Below, one piece after another: positions 43,900-51,919 of a stretch of 64,000 bases of DNA. Within the stretch, counting starts at the first letter, position 1; each line of letters opens with the position of its first letter. The stretch covers positions 5,642,001-5,706,000 of the forward strand of contig NZ_AP022613.1 in assembly GCF_010730195.1 (NCBI RefSeq), in the 5' to 3' direction. The notes under the pieces were generated by a model, which saw only the letters and a list, made by a program, of their open reading frames with translations, was not told the DNA's origin and did no database searches. The stretch comes from Mycobacterium conspicuum (GTDB lineage Bacteria > Actinomycetota > Actinomycetes > Mycobacteriales > Mycobacteriaceae). A program made the translations under genes and the position numbers.

Positions 43900-45083
43900 A
43901 GCGCGTCAGAACTCAGCCCCGACCGAATTGGCGCTCGATCGTCGAATCGCAGGGATTGGTGTACGGGACACCGGCGCGCGATGCGCGGGGCGCGGCCCGG
44001 CCGTACTGGGACGAGTCGGTGTACTACGAGTTCGACATGGACGAGGTCCTGGCGCTGGAAGCCGACGTCGAGCTGCTGCACTCGATGTGTCTGAAGGCCG
44101 TCGAGCAGGTCGTGCTGATGGAGCGGTACGCGGATTTCGCTCTGCCGGAATGGAGTTGGCAGCCGATCGCCGAATCGTGGCGTCGGTCGGACCCACATGT
44201 CTACGGCCGCTTCGACCTGCGCTACGACGGGCGCCGGCCCGCGGTGCTGTTGGAGTACAACGCCGACACGCCCACCACGCTGCTCGAGGCGGCGATCCTG
44301 CAGTGGTACTGGCTCAAGGACAAATTTCCCGACAGCGACAAATGGGACCAGTGGAATTCACTGCACGAGCAGCTGGTGGACCGCTGGAAGGTCGTCCGTG
44401 ATCTGTTGCCCAGCAACGAGTTGCACTTCACCTGGTCCGGGGTGGAGACGACCGGTGAGGACCAGATCACAACGACCTACCTGCAGGAGACCGCGGCGGA
44501 AGCGGGGTTCACGACCGTCGGGTTGATGATCGAGGACGTCGGTTGGGACAGCGCATTGCAGCGGTTCGTCGATTTGGAAGAGGACCAGATCGACACGATC
44601 TTCAAGCTGCACCCGTGGGAGTGGGTGCTTGAGGACGAGTTCGGCCGAAATGTGGTGTCGAGCCTGCCGCAGACGATGTGGATCGAACCGCTGTGGAAAA
44701 CGTTGCTGTCCAACAAGGCAATCCTGGCCGTGCTGTGGGAGATGTATCCGGGCCACCCGAACCTGCTGCCCGCCTACCTGGACGACCCGCACGAGCTGAC
44801 CGAATACGTCCGCAAGCCCAAGCTGGGCCGCGAGGGGGCCAACATCACCGTCGTCGGTGCGGGCATGGACACCGCGACCGGCGGAGTCTATGGCGAGGAA
44901 GGGTTCGTCTACCAACTGCTGGACCCGCTGCCTCAATTCGACGACATGCGGCCCGCCCTGGGCGCGTGGGTCGTCGGTGATTCGTCGGCGGGGCTGGGCA
45001 TCCGCGAGACCGCCGGACTGGTGACCGACGACGGCGCGGCTTTCGTGCCGCACAGGATTCCTATAAAAGACGGTTCCCCCTGA
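43896..45083 (+). CDS. Glutathionylspermidine-synthetase-type ATP-grasp ligase (YgiC/YjfC-like)
   Basis: A 395-residue member of the GSP_synth family (PF03738), the ATP-grasp amide ligase that joins glutathione to spermidine in E. coli Gss. Visible marks are the N-terminal WDESVYYEFDMDEV, EYNADTPTTLLEA, HFTWSGVETTGEDQ, IFKLHPWEWVLEDEFG, the substrate/ATP loop KPKLGREGANI and GDSSAGLGIRET. Like YgiC it lacks the amidase half of Gss. Mycobacteria make no glutathione, so the partner must be another peptide or thiol, with a polyamine or amine as acceptor; this is inference. It is translationally coupled to the gene before it and followed after 22 bases by DUF350. Confidence 0.85.
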   Translation: MKRVRTQPRPNWRSIVESQGLVYGTPARDARGAARPYWDESVYYEFDMDEVLALEADVELLHSMCLKAVEQVVLMERYADFALPEWSWQPIAESWRRSDPHVYGRFDLRYDGRRPAVLLEYNADTPTTLLEAAILQWYWLKDKFPDSDKWDQWNSLHEQLVDRWKVVRDLLPSNELHFTWSGVETTGEDQITTTYLQETAAEAGFTTVGLMIEDVGWDSALQRFVDLEEDQIDTIFKLHPWEWVLEDEFGRNVVSSLPQTMWIEPLWKTLLSNKAILAVLWEMYPGHPNLLPAYLDDPHELTEYVRKPKLGREGANITVVGAGMDTATGGVYGEEGFVYQLLDPLPQFDDMRPALGAWVVGDSSAGLGIRETAGLVTDDGAAFVPHRIPIKDGSP

Positions 45084-45105
45084 AACCGAACGGAGTTGAT
45101 CATCG

Positions 45106-45573
45106 ATGACGACAACGAATATCGCGCTGTCGGGCTATTGGGATGCGGGTTACTGGAACGTGCTCGGCCGTGGAGTCGGTGCGATCGTCTTGTATGCGAT
45201 CGTCGGGTTGATCCTGATGGTGATCGGCTTTTATGCCATCGACCTCACCACACCGGGGCCGCTGCGCAGAATGGTCGACGCGGGAAAGCCCAACGCCATC
45301 GTCGTCGCCGCCGCGGGGATGGTCAGCATGGCCCTCATCGTGGTGCTGGCGATCTACGCATCGTCGGGCAAGCTGGTGGAAGGGCTGGTGGGTTCCGCGA
45401 TTTTCGGTCTCGTCGGGATCGTCGCGCAGGTGGTCATGATGAGATTTGCCACCCTGGTCATCGGCATTGACATGGACGCGCTGTTCCAGCGCGACGAGTT
45501 CAGCTACGAGTCGCTCATGGTCGCGGCGGCGCAGTTCGCGCTGGGTATCGTTGTGGCGGTAGCGATTCTCTGA
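45106..45573 (+). CDS. DUF350 (UPF0719) membrane protein
   Basis: A 155-residue protein with four membrane segments (about 22-45, 63-83, 92-112, 135-155), in the two-repeat DUF350 pattern. DUF350 genes neighbour GSP_synth and spermidine-synthase genes in distant bacteria (E. coli yjfL; in M. tuberculosis Rv2600 beside speE Rv2601). Its job is unknown, perhaps transport or membrane placement of a polyamine product. A weak ribosome binding site (CGGAGTTG) precedes the ATG. Its last 59 bases overlap the 3' end of the convergent fusion gene. Confidence 0.85.
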   Translation: MTTTNIALSGYWDAGYWNVLGRGVGAIVLYAIVGLILMVIGFYAIDLTTPGPLRRMVDAGKPNAIVVAAAGMVSMALIVVLAIYASSGKLVEGLVGSAIFGLVGIVAQVVMMRFATLVIGIDMDALFQRDEFSYESLMVAAAQFALGIVVAVAIL

Positions 45574-47482
45574 GCGTTCTCGGGGGGATCGTGCATGCGC
45601 GCAGCGAGTCGGCGTCGATCGTTTGCGGCCGATAGCGCAGCGCCGGCAGGCGGGCCGACATCGTCGCCACGGGATCGGCTGGGCCCTGCAGGGTTTCGGT
45701 TAGTCCCGACAAAAACGACCACTCATGTTCATCGCTGCCGAAATACACCACCTCGTCGAAGGTTTCGTGGAAGCGACGCCAGGACCAGCGCAGGGATTCG
45801 TTCCGCCACAGTGTCGGACACCCGGCCTGGAACACCACGACGCGGCCGAGATCGCGGCACGTTCTGAGGAAGTCGACGTCGTACAACCGGTTCTGCTGCA
45901 CGGGTTCGGGCCGCTCGTCGGGCAGGTCGACGACGACGACATCGTAGCGTGCGCTGCATTCGGCGGCGAAGCTCCATCCGTCTCGGTAGTGCACGGTGAT
46001 CGGGCCGAGTCCGCTTTCGGCGCTGCGCAATTCGTCCACGGTGTACCCGTACGGTAGGTGTTCGGCGCACATCCGCACGGCGTCGCGGTCGATGTCGACG
46101 TGGTCGACGTGCGTGGCGCCGGCGGCCACCGCCAACTGGCTGACCACCCCCTCGCCCGAGCCGATGACGAGCACGCGTTCGACCTTGCCCGCCAGCAGCA
46201 GCGCAGGAATCAACAACGCCTCGTGGTAGACGAGCTGGCTGAGCTCGGTGCTCTGTCGTTCACCATCGCTGAACAACGCGACGCCCTGTTCGGTGCGCCC
46301 GATCACCAGATGCTGGAATTGGGTGCGCGCGTCACAGATGACTTCGGAGAGCCGCCACGTGCGGGTGAGCCCGGGCGCCAACGACTCGACGATGTCCCTG
46401 GTCGGCGGGCGCCCGGCGAAATACGTTGGCAACGGCGCGAATCCATTGAACGACGCCGAAGCATAGCTCGCGGTGTAGGCGCCGGCGTCAGCGATTTCGA
46501 CCCGATCGCCGGCCCGCAGCGTGACCGGGAGCGGATAGCGTTGGTAGAGCACGTCGTCGCCGTCGCACGTCGGCCCGGCGAGCACGGCGTCGTCGACGGG
46601 GTCGCCGTCGCGGTCGGTCCGCAACCGGTACCGGATGTACTCGTTCTCGGTTTCGGCGAGCCCGCCGTAGCGACCGATGTCGAGGTACACCCAGCGTCGG
46701 CCGTCGGTGCCGGTGCGCGCCGCTACCACCGCGCAGTGAATGGTGCCCGCCGACCCCACGATCGCCCGTCCGGGTTCCACCACGAGTTGTGGGGGATGTG
46801 AGCCCAAGTGGCGCTGCAGCGCGGCCGCGATGGACTCGGTTATCCGCGCCAGCTCCGGCGCACCGGTCGCATACGCGAGCGGGAACCCGCCGCCGACGTT
46901 GAGGGTGGTCAGGTCGCCGCATGCGGCGAAAATCGGCTCGGCGCAGCGTATTCCGAGCTCCCACGCGGACGGGTCGAGCTGTTGGGACCCGACGTGGAAG
47001 CACACGCCCTCCGGTCGAAGTCCCAGCGCCCTGGCGTGCTCGAGCAGGCCGACGGCCTCAGCCGGAGCGCACCCGAACTTGTGGCCGAACGGCGTCACCG
47101 ATGACGGAAACGGCGGCGCGATGCGGCATTCCACGCTTGACCCGGGGGCGGACTCGGCGATCGCTGCCGCACCGTCCTTGGTGTCGAACGCGAACCTGCG
47201 CACCCCCCGCGAGAACGCTCGGGATATGTCTGCCGGTTTTTTGATGGTGTTGCCGAACGTCAACAGGCGGCCCTCGATCGCCGCGGAGGTGCATGCGTCG
47301 ATCTCACCGGGCGAGGCGACGTCGAATTCCGCGCCTGCTGCCGCGAGCAGGCGCAGGATGGGTTCGGCCGGATTCGCCTTGACTGCGTAGCGGATCCGCG
47401 CCCCGGGCAGCGCCGTGTGCAGGGTGTGGAAATCGTCGCGCACCCGATCGAGATCGATGCTCAGATAGGGCGACTCGGGCAC
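45515..47482 (-). CDS. Ornithine-decarboxylase-like / spermidine-synthase-like fusion protein
   Basis: A 655-residue protein with two enzyme halves. Residues about 1-385 are a fold III PLP decarboxylase: K35 in YAVKAN, CFHVGSQQ, NVGGGFP, EPGRAIVG, GPTCDGDD and AYTASYASASFNGF, which is the ornithine rather than diaminopimelate type. Residues about 395-620 are a spermidine-synthase-like domain: FSDGERQSTE, YHEALL, VLVIGSGEGVVSQ, VDIDRD and VVVDLPDE. Together they could turn ornithine to putrescine and add an aminopropyl group. A SAM decarboxylase is still needed and is not in the window. GTG 47482 starts 10 bases after the stop of the amidase gene, with no clear ribosome binding site. The C-terminal tail overlaps DUF350. 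Confidence 0.85.
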   Translation of the reverse strand: MPESPYLSIDLDRVRDDFHTLHTALPGARIRYAVKANPAEPILRLLAAAGAEFDVASPGEIDACTSAAIEGRLLTFGNTIKKPADISRAFSRGVRRFAFDTKDGAAAIAESAPGSSVECRIAPPFPSSVTPFGHKFGCAPAEAVGLLEHARALGLRPEGVCFHVGSQQLDPSAWELGIRCAEPIFAACGDLTTLNVGGGFPLAYATGAPELARITESIAAALQRHLGSHPPQLVVEPGRAIVGSAGTIHCAVVAARTGTDGRRWVYLDIGRYGGLAETENEYIRYRLRTDRDGDPVDDAVLAGPTCDGDDVLYQRYPLPVTLRAGDRVEIADAGAYTASYASASFNGFAPLPTYFAGRPPTRDIVESLAPGLTRTWRLSEVICDARTQFQHLVIGRTEQGVALFSDGERQSTELSQLVYHEALLIPALLLAGKVERVLVIGSGEGVVSQLAVAAGATHVDHVDIDRDAVRMCAEHLPYGYTVDELRSAESGLGPITVHYRDGWSFAAECSARYDVVVVDLPDERPEPVQQNRLYDVDFLRTCRDLGRVVVFQAGCPTLWRNESLRWSWRRFHETFDEVVYFGSDEHEWSFLSGLTETLQGPADPVATMSARLPALRYRPQTIDADSLRACTIPPRTLRESLPPQRYPARTAPPRP

Positions 47483-47492
47483 ATGTCGCAGA

Positions 47493-49112
47493 CTAGATGG
47501 CCGGGCGAGTCGGCGGCGAGAAATGCTCGGCCGGCAACTCGGGTGCGCTCGCGGTCGGCCCCGAGACCGGCCCCGAAACCGGTGTCGTGATCCCGTCGAC
47601 GACCTCGGTGATGGTGCCGGTCAGCCGGTCGAAGTTCAACGTTCCGTGCGCGAAGTTCTGCGTGATCTGCAGCGGCTCTTGGATCTCCGCGCTGGTGGGC
47701 AAGCCGAGCACGCCGCGTTCGTAGTCCAGCGAGGCCCAGGCGTTGTAGATCGCGCCGGTGACGGGTTGGGGTCCGGTGGCTGGCGACCAATACATCGCCC
47801 CCCGGACGAACGTGGCATAGCGGGCCCCGCCCTCCGCGTCATCCTCCGGGGACGTCGGCGAGCCCAAGACGCTGTTCACGCCGCCGATCTCCTGCCAGTG
47901 CTGGTAGATCGCGCCGCCTTGCAGCGCCTTGATCAGCTCCTCGGGCGGATCGTTGAAATGTGAGGCGACGTCCCGGATCTCGTCCATCGACGCATACGCC
48001 GCATTGCCCGGGCAATCGGTGTTGCCGACGTCGCGGTGGGTGAAGATGGTCGGCAGCGTCGCGACGGCACCGGCCGGAAAGGTGGTGTAGTGACTGCCCG
48101 CCGATTCCAGTGCCACCGTGCCTTTGGGGTCGACGTTGTCCATACCCAGACGCCAGCCGAGCAGCCGGCCCACGGTTCGTAGCTGAAGCGGTGTCGGCGG
48201 CACGTCGTCGAAGTTGCCGATCATGGCCACACCCCAGGTGTTGCGGTTGAACCCGCCGGTGTGGAAGGCCTCGACCGCCTTGGTGAGTCCTCCGGCGCTG
48301 CCCTCGAACACCTGGCCGTATTTGTCGACCAACGCGTTGTACGCGATGTCGCACCAGCCCAGCGTCTTGGCGTGGTAGGTGTAGATGGCCTTGACGATGC
48401 CGGCCGATTCCAGCGGCGAGTAGTCATTGCTGCCCGCGGTGTGGTGGATCACCGCGGCGCGAACCCCGTCGTCGTACTTCGGGGTACCGCAGCGCAGCGA
48501 TTCGTCGGCGCCCCAATCCGCTCGGCTGATGATGGCGGGCGCCTGACCCGGCATGAGCACGCCGGCCGGGGGTGTCCACGTCGTCTTGGCCGGTGCCTGC
48601 GGCGGAGAGATGAGCACGGCGGAGATGTTCTGCCCGAACGGCTGTTCCTTGGTGGCCGGTTTGTAGCCCAGGACCGGTCTTGGCTCGGCCGGCGCCGGGG
48701 CCGCCTGCGCGTCCATCGGGCGGGTGACCGCGATCTGCACCGAGGTGGTGGTGCCGACGAACACCGGTTCGGTGCTGCGCGGTCCCACCGGCCCTACGGC
48801 ATCGGCCCGGCCGGTTTCGAAATCCGTTTGGTACCAGGGCCCCCACGAGCCGTCCGCGCGCTTGGCCCGCACGCGCGTGGAGGTGCCTGCCAGGTCGCCG
48901 GTGAGCGCGACCAGCGAGAACGGTAGATCCTGGGAAACTTCGCGAACGGTGATGCCCGCGCCGAGCCCGGTGAGCGGGTGCTCGGCCAGTCGGGTCTCGG
49001 GAGCGGCGGCGGGGCCGGTTTCGCGGGTCGGGTCCGCAATCCACGACACGATGACGACCGTCGCCGCGATAGCGGTGAGCAACATCGTCGGCGTACGCCT
49101 ACCGGACACCAC
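47493..49112 (-). CDS. Peptidoglycan N-acetylmuramoyl-L-alanine amidase with LGFP repeats (Rv3811-like)
   Basis: The 539-residue protein, the same length as M. tuberculosis Rv3811, has a signal peptide (LLTAIAATVVIVSWI, to about residue 25). A linker region follows, then an amidase_2/PGRP domain at about 190-365: zinc ligands in VIHHTAGS and in HRDVGNTDCPG, with WCDIAYNALVDKYG between. Behind it are LGFP-type repeats (QHWQEIGGVNSVLGSPTS, NAWASLDYERGVLGLPTS) that bind the wall polymer. It cuts the bond between muramic acid and the stem peptide. A terminator separates it from erp; a direct repeat covers its promoter. Confidence 0.9.
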   Translation of the reverse strand: MVSGRRTPTMLLTAIAATVVIVSWIADPTRETGPAAAPETRLAEHPLTGLGAGITVREVSQDLPFSLVALTGDLAGTSTRVRAKRADGSWGPWYQTDFETGRADAVGPVGPRSTEPVFVGTTTSVQIAVTRPMDAQAAPAPAEPRPVLGYKPATKEQPFGQNISAVLISPPQAPAKTTWTPPAGVLMPGQAPAIISRADWGADESLRCGTPKYDDGVRAAVIHHTAGSNDYSPLESAGIVKAIYTYHAKTLGWCDIAYNALVDKYGQVFEGSAGGLTKAVEAFHTGGFNRNTWGVAMIGNFDDVPPTPLQLRTVGRLLGWRLGMDNVDPKGTVALESAGSHYTTFPAGAVATLPTIFTHRDVGNTDCPGNAAYASMDEIRDVASHFNDPPEELIKALQGGAIYQHWQEIGGVNSVLGSPTSPEDDAEGGARYATFVRGAMYWSPATGPQPVTGAIYNAWASLDYERGVLGLPTSAEIQEPLQITQNFAHGTLNFDRLTGTITEVVDGITTPVSGPVSGPTASAPELPAEHFSPPTRPAI

Positions 49113-49192
49113 CAGCCGATGTTACTTGTGTGTCTAATGTTATTTGTGAGGCGACACGGTATATGGTCCCAGAACTCCGCGGACGGACGTTC

Positions 49193-49228
49193 GACGGCAC
49201 CGCAGAGATGTGACTCTGCGGTGCCGTC
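49193..49228 (-). terminator. 15-base-pair hairpin terminator of erp
   Basis: GACGGCACCGCAGAG at 49193-49207 and its exact reverse complement at 49214-49228 enclose a 6-base loop. It starts 24 bases past the erp stop and ends before the amidase gene, so it most likely stops erp transcription. No T run follows. Confidence 0.85.
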
Positions 49229-49251
49229 AGGGGACAGGTAGTGAAGGTTTG

Positions 49252-50403
49252 TTACATGGGGGGCGCCAGCGGCGCGGCCGGAGCAGCAGCAGCCGGAGCC
49301 GCCGGAGCCGCTGCAGCCGGAGCCGCCGCGGCCGGAGCGGCGGCCGCCCCAACTGCGGCCGGTGCTCCCGCGGCCGGCAGGCCGCCGGTAGGCAGGGCGG
49401 CAGCGGGCGCGGCGCCGGTCGGCAGTGCCCCGGCGGGCACTGCGCCGTGGGCCGCACCGGCCGGCAAGGCCGCGGCCGGCAGGCCAGCGGCGCCCGGCGC
49501 GCCGGCGGCAGCCGGCAGGCCGGCCGCACCCGGCAGACCACCGGTCGGCAGGGCAGCACCCGGCGCGGCCGCGGCGGCACCACCGTGCTGCGCCTGCATG
49601 ATTGCCGGCATGATCAGGCCCTTGAGCAGGTCGATGGCCTGGCTAGCGCCCAACTGGTTGGCGGTTTGCATCAGGTCGTTGATGAGTCCGCCGCCGCCGC
49701 TGCTGCTGGCGGCCGGGGCCGGTGACAGTCCGGCACCGCCCAACCCCGACGGGTCACCCAGGATCGGGTAGGTGCCGTCGACGCCGGGGTCCGCGATCGG
49801 CACCTCACTGGGCGCCGCGATCGGACTGCCCATGCCCGCACCCGTACCGGGTGCGACCCCGGCCGGGCTGGTGAGCGCGGGGTTCGGGGTTGCAGCCGCC
49901 GCACCCGGGGTGGTCGGCAGCGTGGGCGTCAGCGCGGTGCCGGGCGTGGTCAGCCCGCCAGTGGCGCCGGTGGCCGCCGGCGTCAGGCCGGTGGTAGCGC
50001 CCAGACCGGGAGTCGTCGGACCGGGGCTCGCCAGGCTCGGGCTGGTGAGCCCGGTACCGGTAAGACCCGTGGTACCCAGTCCGGGGGTGCCCAGGCTCGG
50101 GCTGCCCAGGCCCGGGCTGCCCAGGCCCGGACTCGTCAACCCGGTGCTGGCGCCGCTGGTCCCGCTCAACGCGGGAACTGGCGGCAGGTTGATGCCAAAC
50201 TGCGACAGTCCTTGCGTCAGCGCTCCCATGAGCTCGCCGGGCAGGTCGGTGATGACGGCCGCCTGCTTGAACTCGTGGTGCTGCGGCGGTTTGTTGCTTT
50301 CGGTCGATTCGTAGACCAGGAAATAAGCGCATGGACTCGCGACTGCCAGGGCGGCGACCGCGCTCATGGCTGTCGAGAGCTTGCGTCGGCGTCGGTTCGG
50401 CAC
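49252..50403 (-). CDS. erp: Exported repetitive protein Erp (PirG)
   Basis: Erp is a surface protein needed for normal growth and virulence in mycobacteria. The 383-residue protein begins MPNRRRRKLSTAMSAVAALA (GTG 50403, GAGGAG upstream), with a signal peptide to about residue 25. Then come HHEFKQAAVITDLPGELM, the conserved N-domain, and a central region of PGLxS/PGLG-type repeats (about 85-160). A second conserved block (GTYPILGDPS, NDLMQTANQLGASQAIDLLKG) follows. The last 110 residues are a Pro/Ala/Gly-rich tail (GAALPTGGLPGAAGLPAAAG and on), much longer than in M. tuberculosis (284 residues in all). Confidence 0.93.
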   Translation of the reverse strand: MPNRRRRKLSTAMSAVAALAVASPCAYFLVYESTESNKPPQHHEFKQAAVITDLPGELMGALTQGLSQFGINLPPVPALSGTSGASTGLTSPGLGSPGLGSPSLGTPGLGTTGLTGTGLTSPSLASPGPTTPGLGATTGLTPAATGATGGLTTPGTALTPTLPTTPGAAAATPNPALTSPAGVAPGTGAGMGSPIAAPSEVPIADPGVDGTYPILGDPSGLGGAGLSPAPAASSSGGGGLINDLMQTANQLGASQAIDLLKGLIMPAIMQAQHGGAAAAAPGAALPTGGLPGAAGLPAAAGAPGAAGLPAAALPAGAAHGAVPAGALPTGAAPAAALPTGGLPAAGAPAAVGAAAAPAAAAPAAAAPAAPAAAAPAAPLAPPM

Positions 50404-50441
50404 GGAAGTCTCCTCAATTTGGGCTATCTGGTGTGTCGGGC

Positions 50442-50457
50442 CATATCTGCAGATATG
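50442..50457. promoter_or_regulatory. 16-base perfect palindrome in the erp-glf promoter region
   Basis: CATATCTGCAGATATG is a perfect palindrome 39 bases before the erp start and 193 before glf. Its position near the expected erp promoter suggests a repressor or activator site. I know no regulator with this sequence. Confidence 0.55.
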
Positions 50458-50649
50458 AGCCCCACGGAGTCGATGGTACGAGTGGGATTGGTGTGACTGG
50501 TGTGGCGATATCGAATCGTGAGGCAATCGGTAGTCGGACCGCAACACACGGCGCGGCAACCCCACCCGGCCGGAGCCCGGCCGGAATCACGGCCCCGTCA
50601 CGTCGTCAAATGGGGTTATTTCCGCCCGGTCGGATAACGTAGGCAACCG

Positions 50650-51861
50650 ATGACCGCTCGTTTTGACCTTCTCGTCGTCGGGTCCGGATTCTTCGGTCTG
50701 ACGGTCGCCGAGCGCGTGGCTAGCCAGCTGGACAAGCGCGTGCTCATCGTCGACCGACGCCCCCATATCGGCGGCAACGCCTACTCCGAGCCCGAGCCGC
50801 AGACCGGAATCGAGGTCCACAAGTACGGCGCCCACCTGTTCCACACCTCGAACAAGAAGGTGTGGGACTACGTGCGCCAGTTCACCGAGTTCACCGACTA
50901 CCAGCATCGGGTCTTCGCGATGCACAACGGGCAGGCATACCAGTTCCCGATGGGCCTGGGCCTGGTGTCGCAGTTCTTCGGCAAGTACTTCACCCCCGAC
51001 GAGGCCCGACGGCTGATCGCCGAACAAGCCGCCGAAATCGACACCGCGGACGCGAAGAACCTCGAGGAGAAGGCCATCTCACTGATCGGCCGACCCCTGT
51101 ATGAGGCGTTCGTCAAGGGCTACACCGCCAAGCAGTGGCAAACCGATCCCGCCGAGCTGCCGGCCGCCGTGATCAACCGGCTGCCGGTGCGCTACACCTT
51201 CGACAACCGATACTTCAGCGACACCTACGAGGGCTTGCCGGTCGACGGTTACACCGCATGGCTGAAGAACATGGCCGCCGACGACCGCATCGAGGTCCGG
51301 CTGAACACCGACTGGTTCGACGTCCGCGAGCAGCTGCGCGCCGAAAGTCCCGACGCGCCAGTCGTTTACACCGGCCCACTGGACCGCTACTTCGACTACA
51401 CCGAGGGCCGGCTCGGTTGGCGCACTTTGGATTTCGAAGTGGAAGTGTTGCCGATCGGGGATTTCCAGGGCACGCCGGTCATGAACTACAACGATCTCGA
51501 CGTGCCCTACACCCGCATCCACGAGTTCCGCCACTTTCACCTCGAGCGGGACTACCCGACCGACAAGACGGTGATCATGCGGGAGTACTCGCGATTCGCC
51601 GAGGACGACGACGAGCCCTACTATCCGATCAACACCGAGGCCGACCGCGAGCTGCTGGCCGCGTATCGGGCCAAGGCGAAGTCCGAAACCGCGTCGTCCA
51701 AGGTGCTTTTCGGGGGACGGCTGGGTACCTATCAATACCTGGATATGCACATGGCCATCGCCAGTGCACTGAACATGTACGACAACGTCCTGGCGCCGCA
51801 CCTGCGCGACGGCGCGGAGCTGATCGAAACGCAAAAAGAAGAGGAAGGCGCGCACGCATGA
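50650..51861 (+). CDS. glf: UDP-galactopyranose mutase
   Basis: Glf converts UDP-galactopyranose to UDP-galactofuranose for arabinogalactan. The 403-residue flavoprotein has the FAD motif VVGSGFFGLTVAERVA (residues 8-23), RRPHIGGNAYSE, the catalytic-site HKYGAHLFHTS, QFPMGLGLVSQFFGK, YTAKQWQTDP and the end motif GRLGTYQYLDMHMA. It is full length compared with M. tuberculosis Rv3809c. It leads an operon with glfT2, the phosphatase, ubiA and aftB, and is divergent from erp. Confidence 0.96.
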   Translation: MTARFDLLVVGSGFFGLTVAERVASQLDKRVLIVDRRPHIGGNAYSEPEPQTGIEVHKYGAHLFHTSNKKVWDYVRQFTEFTDYQHRVFAMHNGQAYQFPMGLGLVSQFFGKYFTPDEARRLIAEQAAEIDTADAKNLEEKAISLIGRPLYEAFVKGYTAKQWQTDPAELPAAVINRLPVRYTFDNRYFSDTYEGLPVDGYTAWLKNMAADDRIEVRLNTDWFDVREQLRAESPDAPVVYTGPLDRYFDYTEGRLGWRTLDFEVEVLPIGDFQGTPVMNYNDLDVPYTRIHEFRHFHLERDYPTDKTVIMREYSRFAEDDDEPYYPINTEADRELLAAYRAKAKSETASSKVLFGGRLGTYQYLDMHMAIASALNMYDNVLAPHLRDGAELIETQKEEEGAHA

Positions 51862-51919
51862 GTCGTGCCGGCGACGATATGGCGCGCAGCGACACGAATG
51901 TAGGGGAGGAGCGGCAGCG

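Noticed and set aside
49241..49771. Plus-strand Ala/Gly-rich frame resembling a PE_PGRS-type protein
   Set aside because: It is the complement of the low-complexity tail of erp. There is no PE domain at its start.
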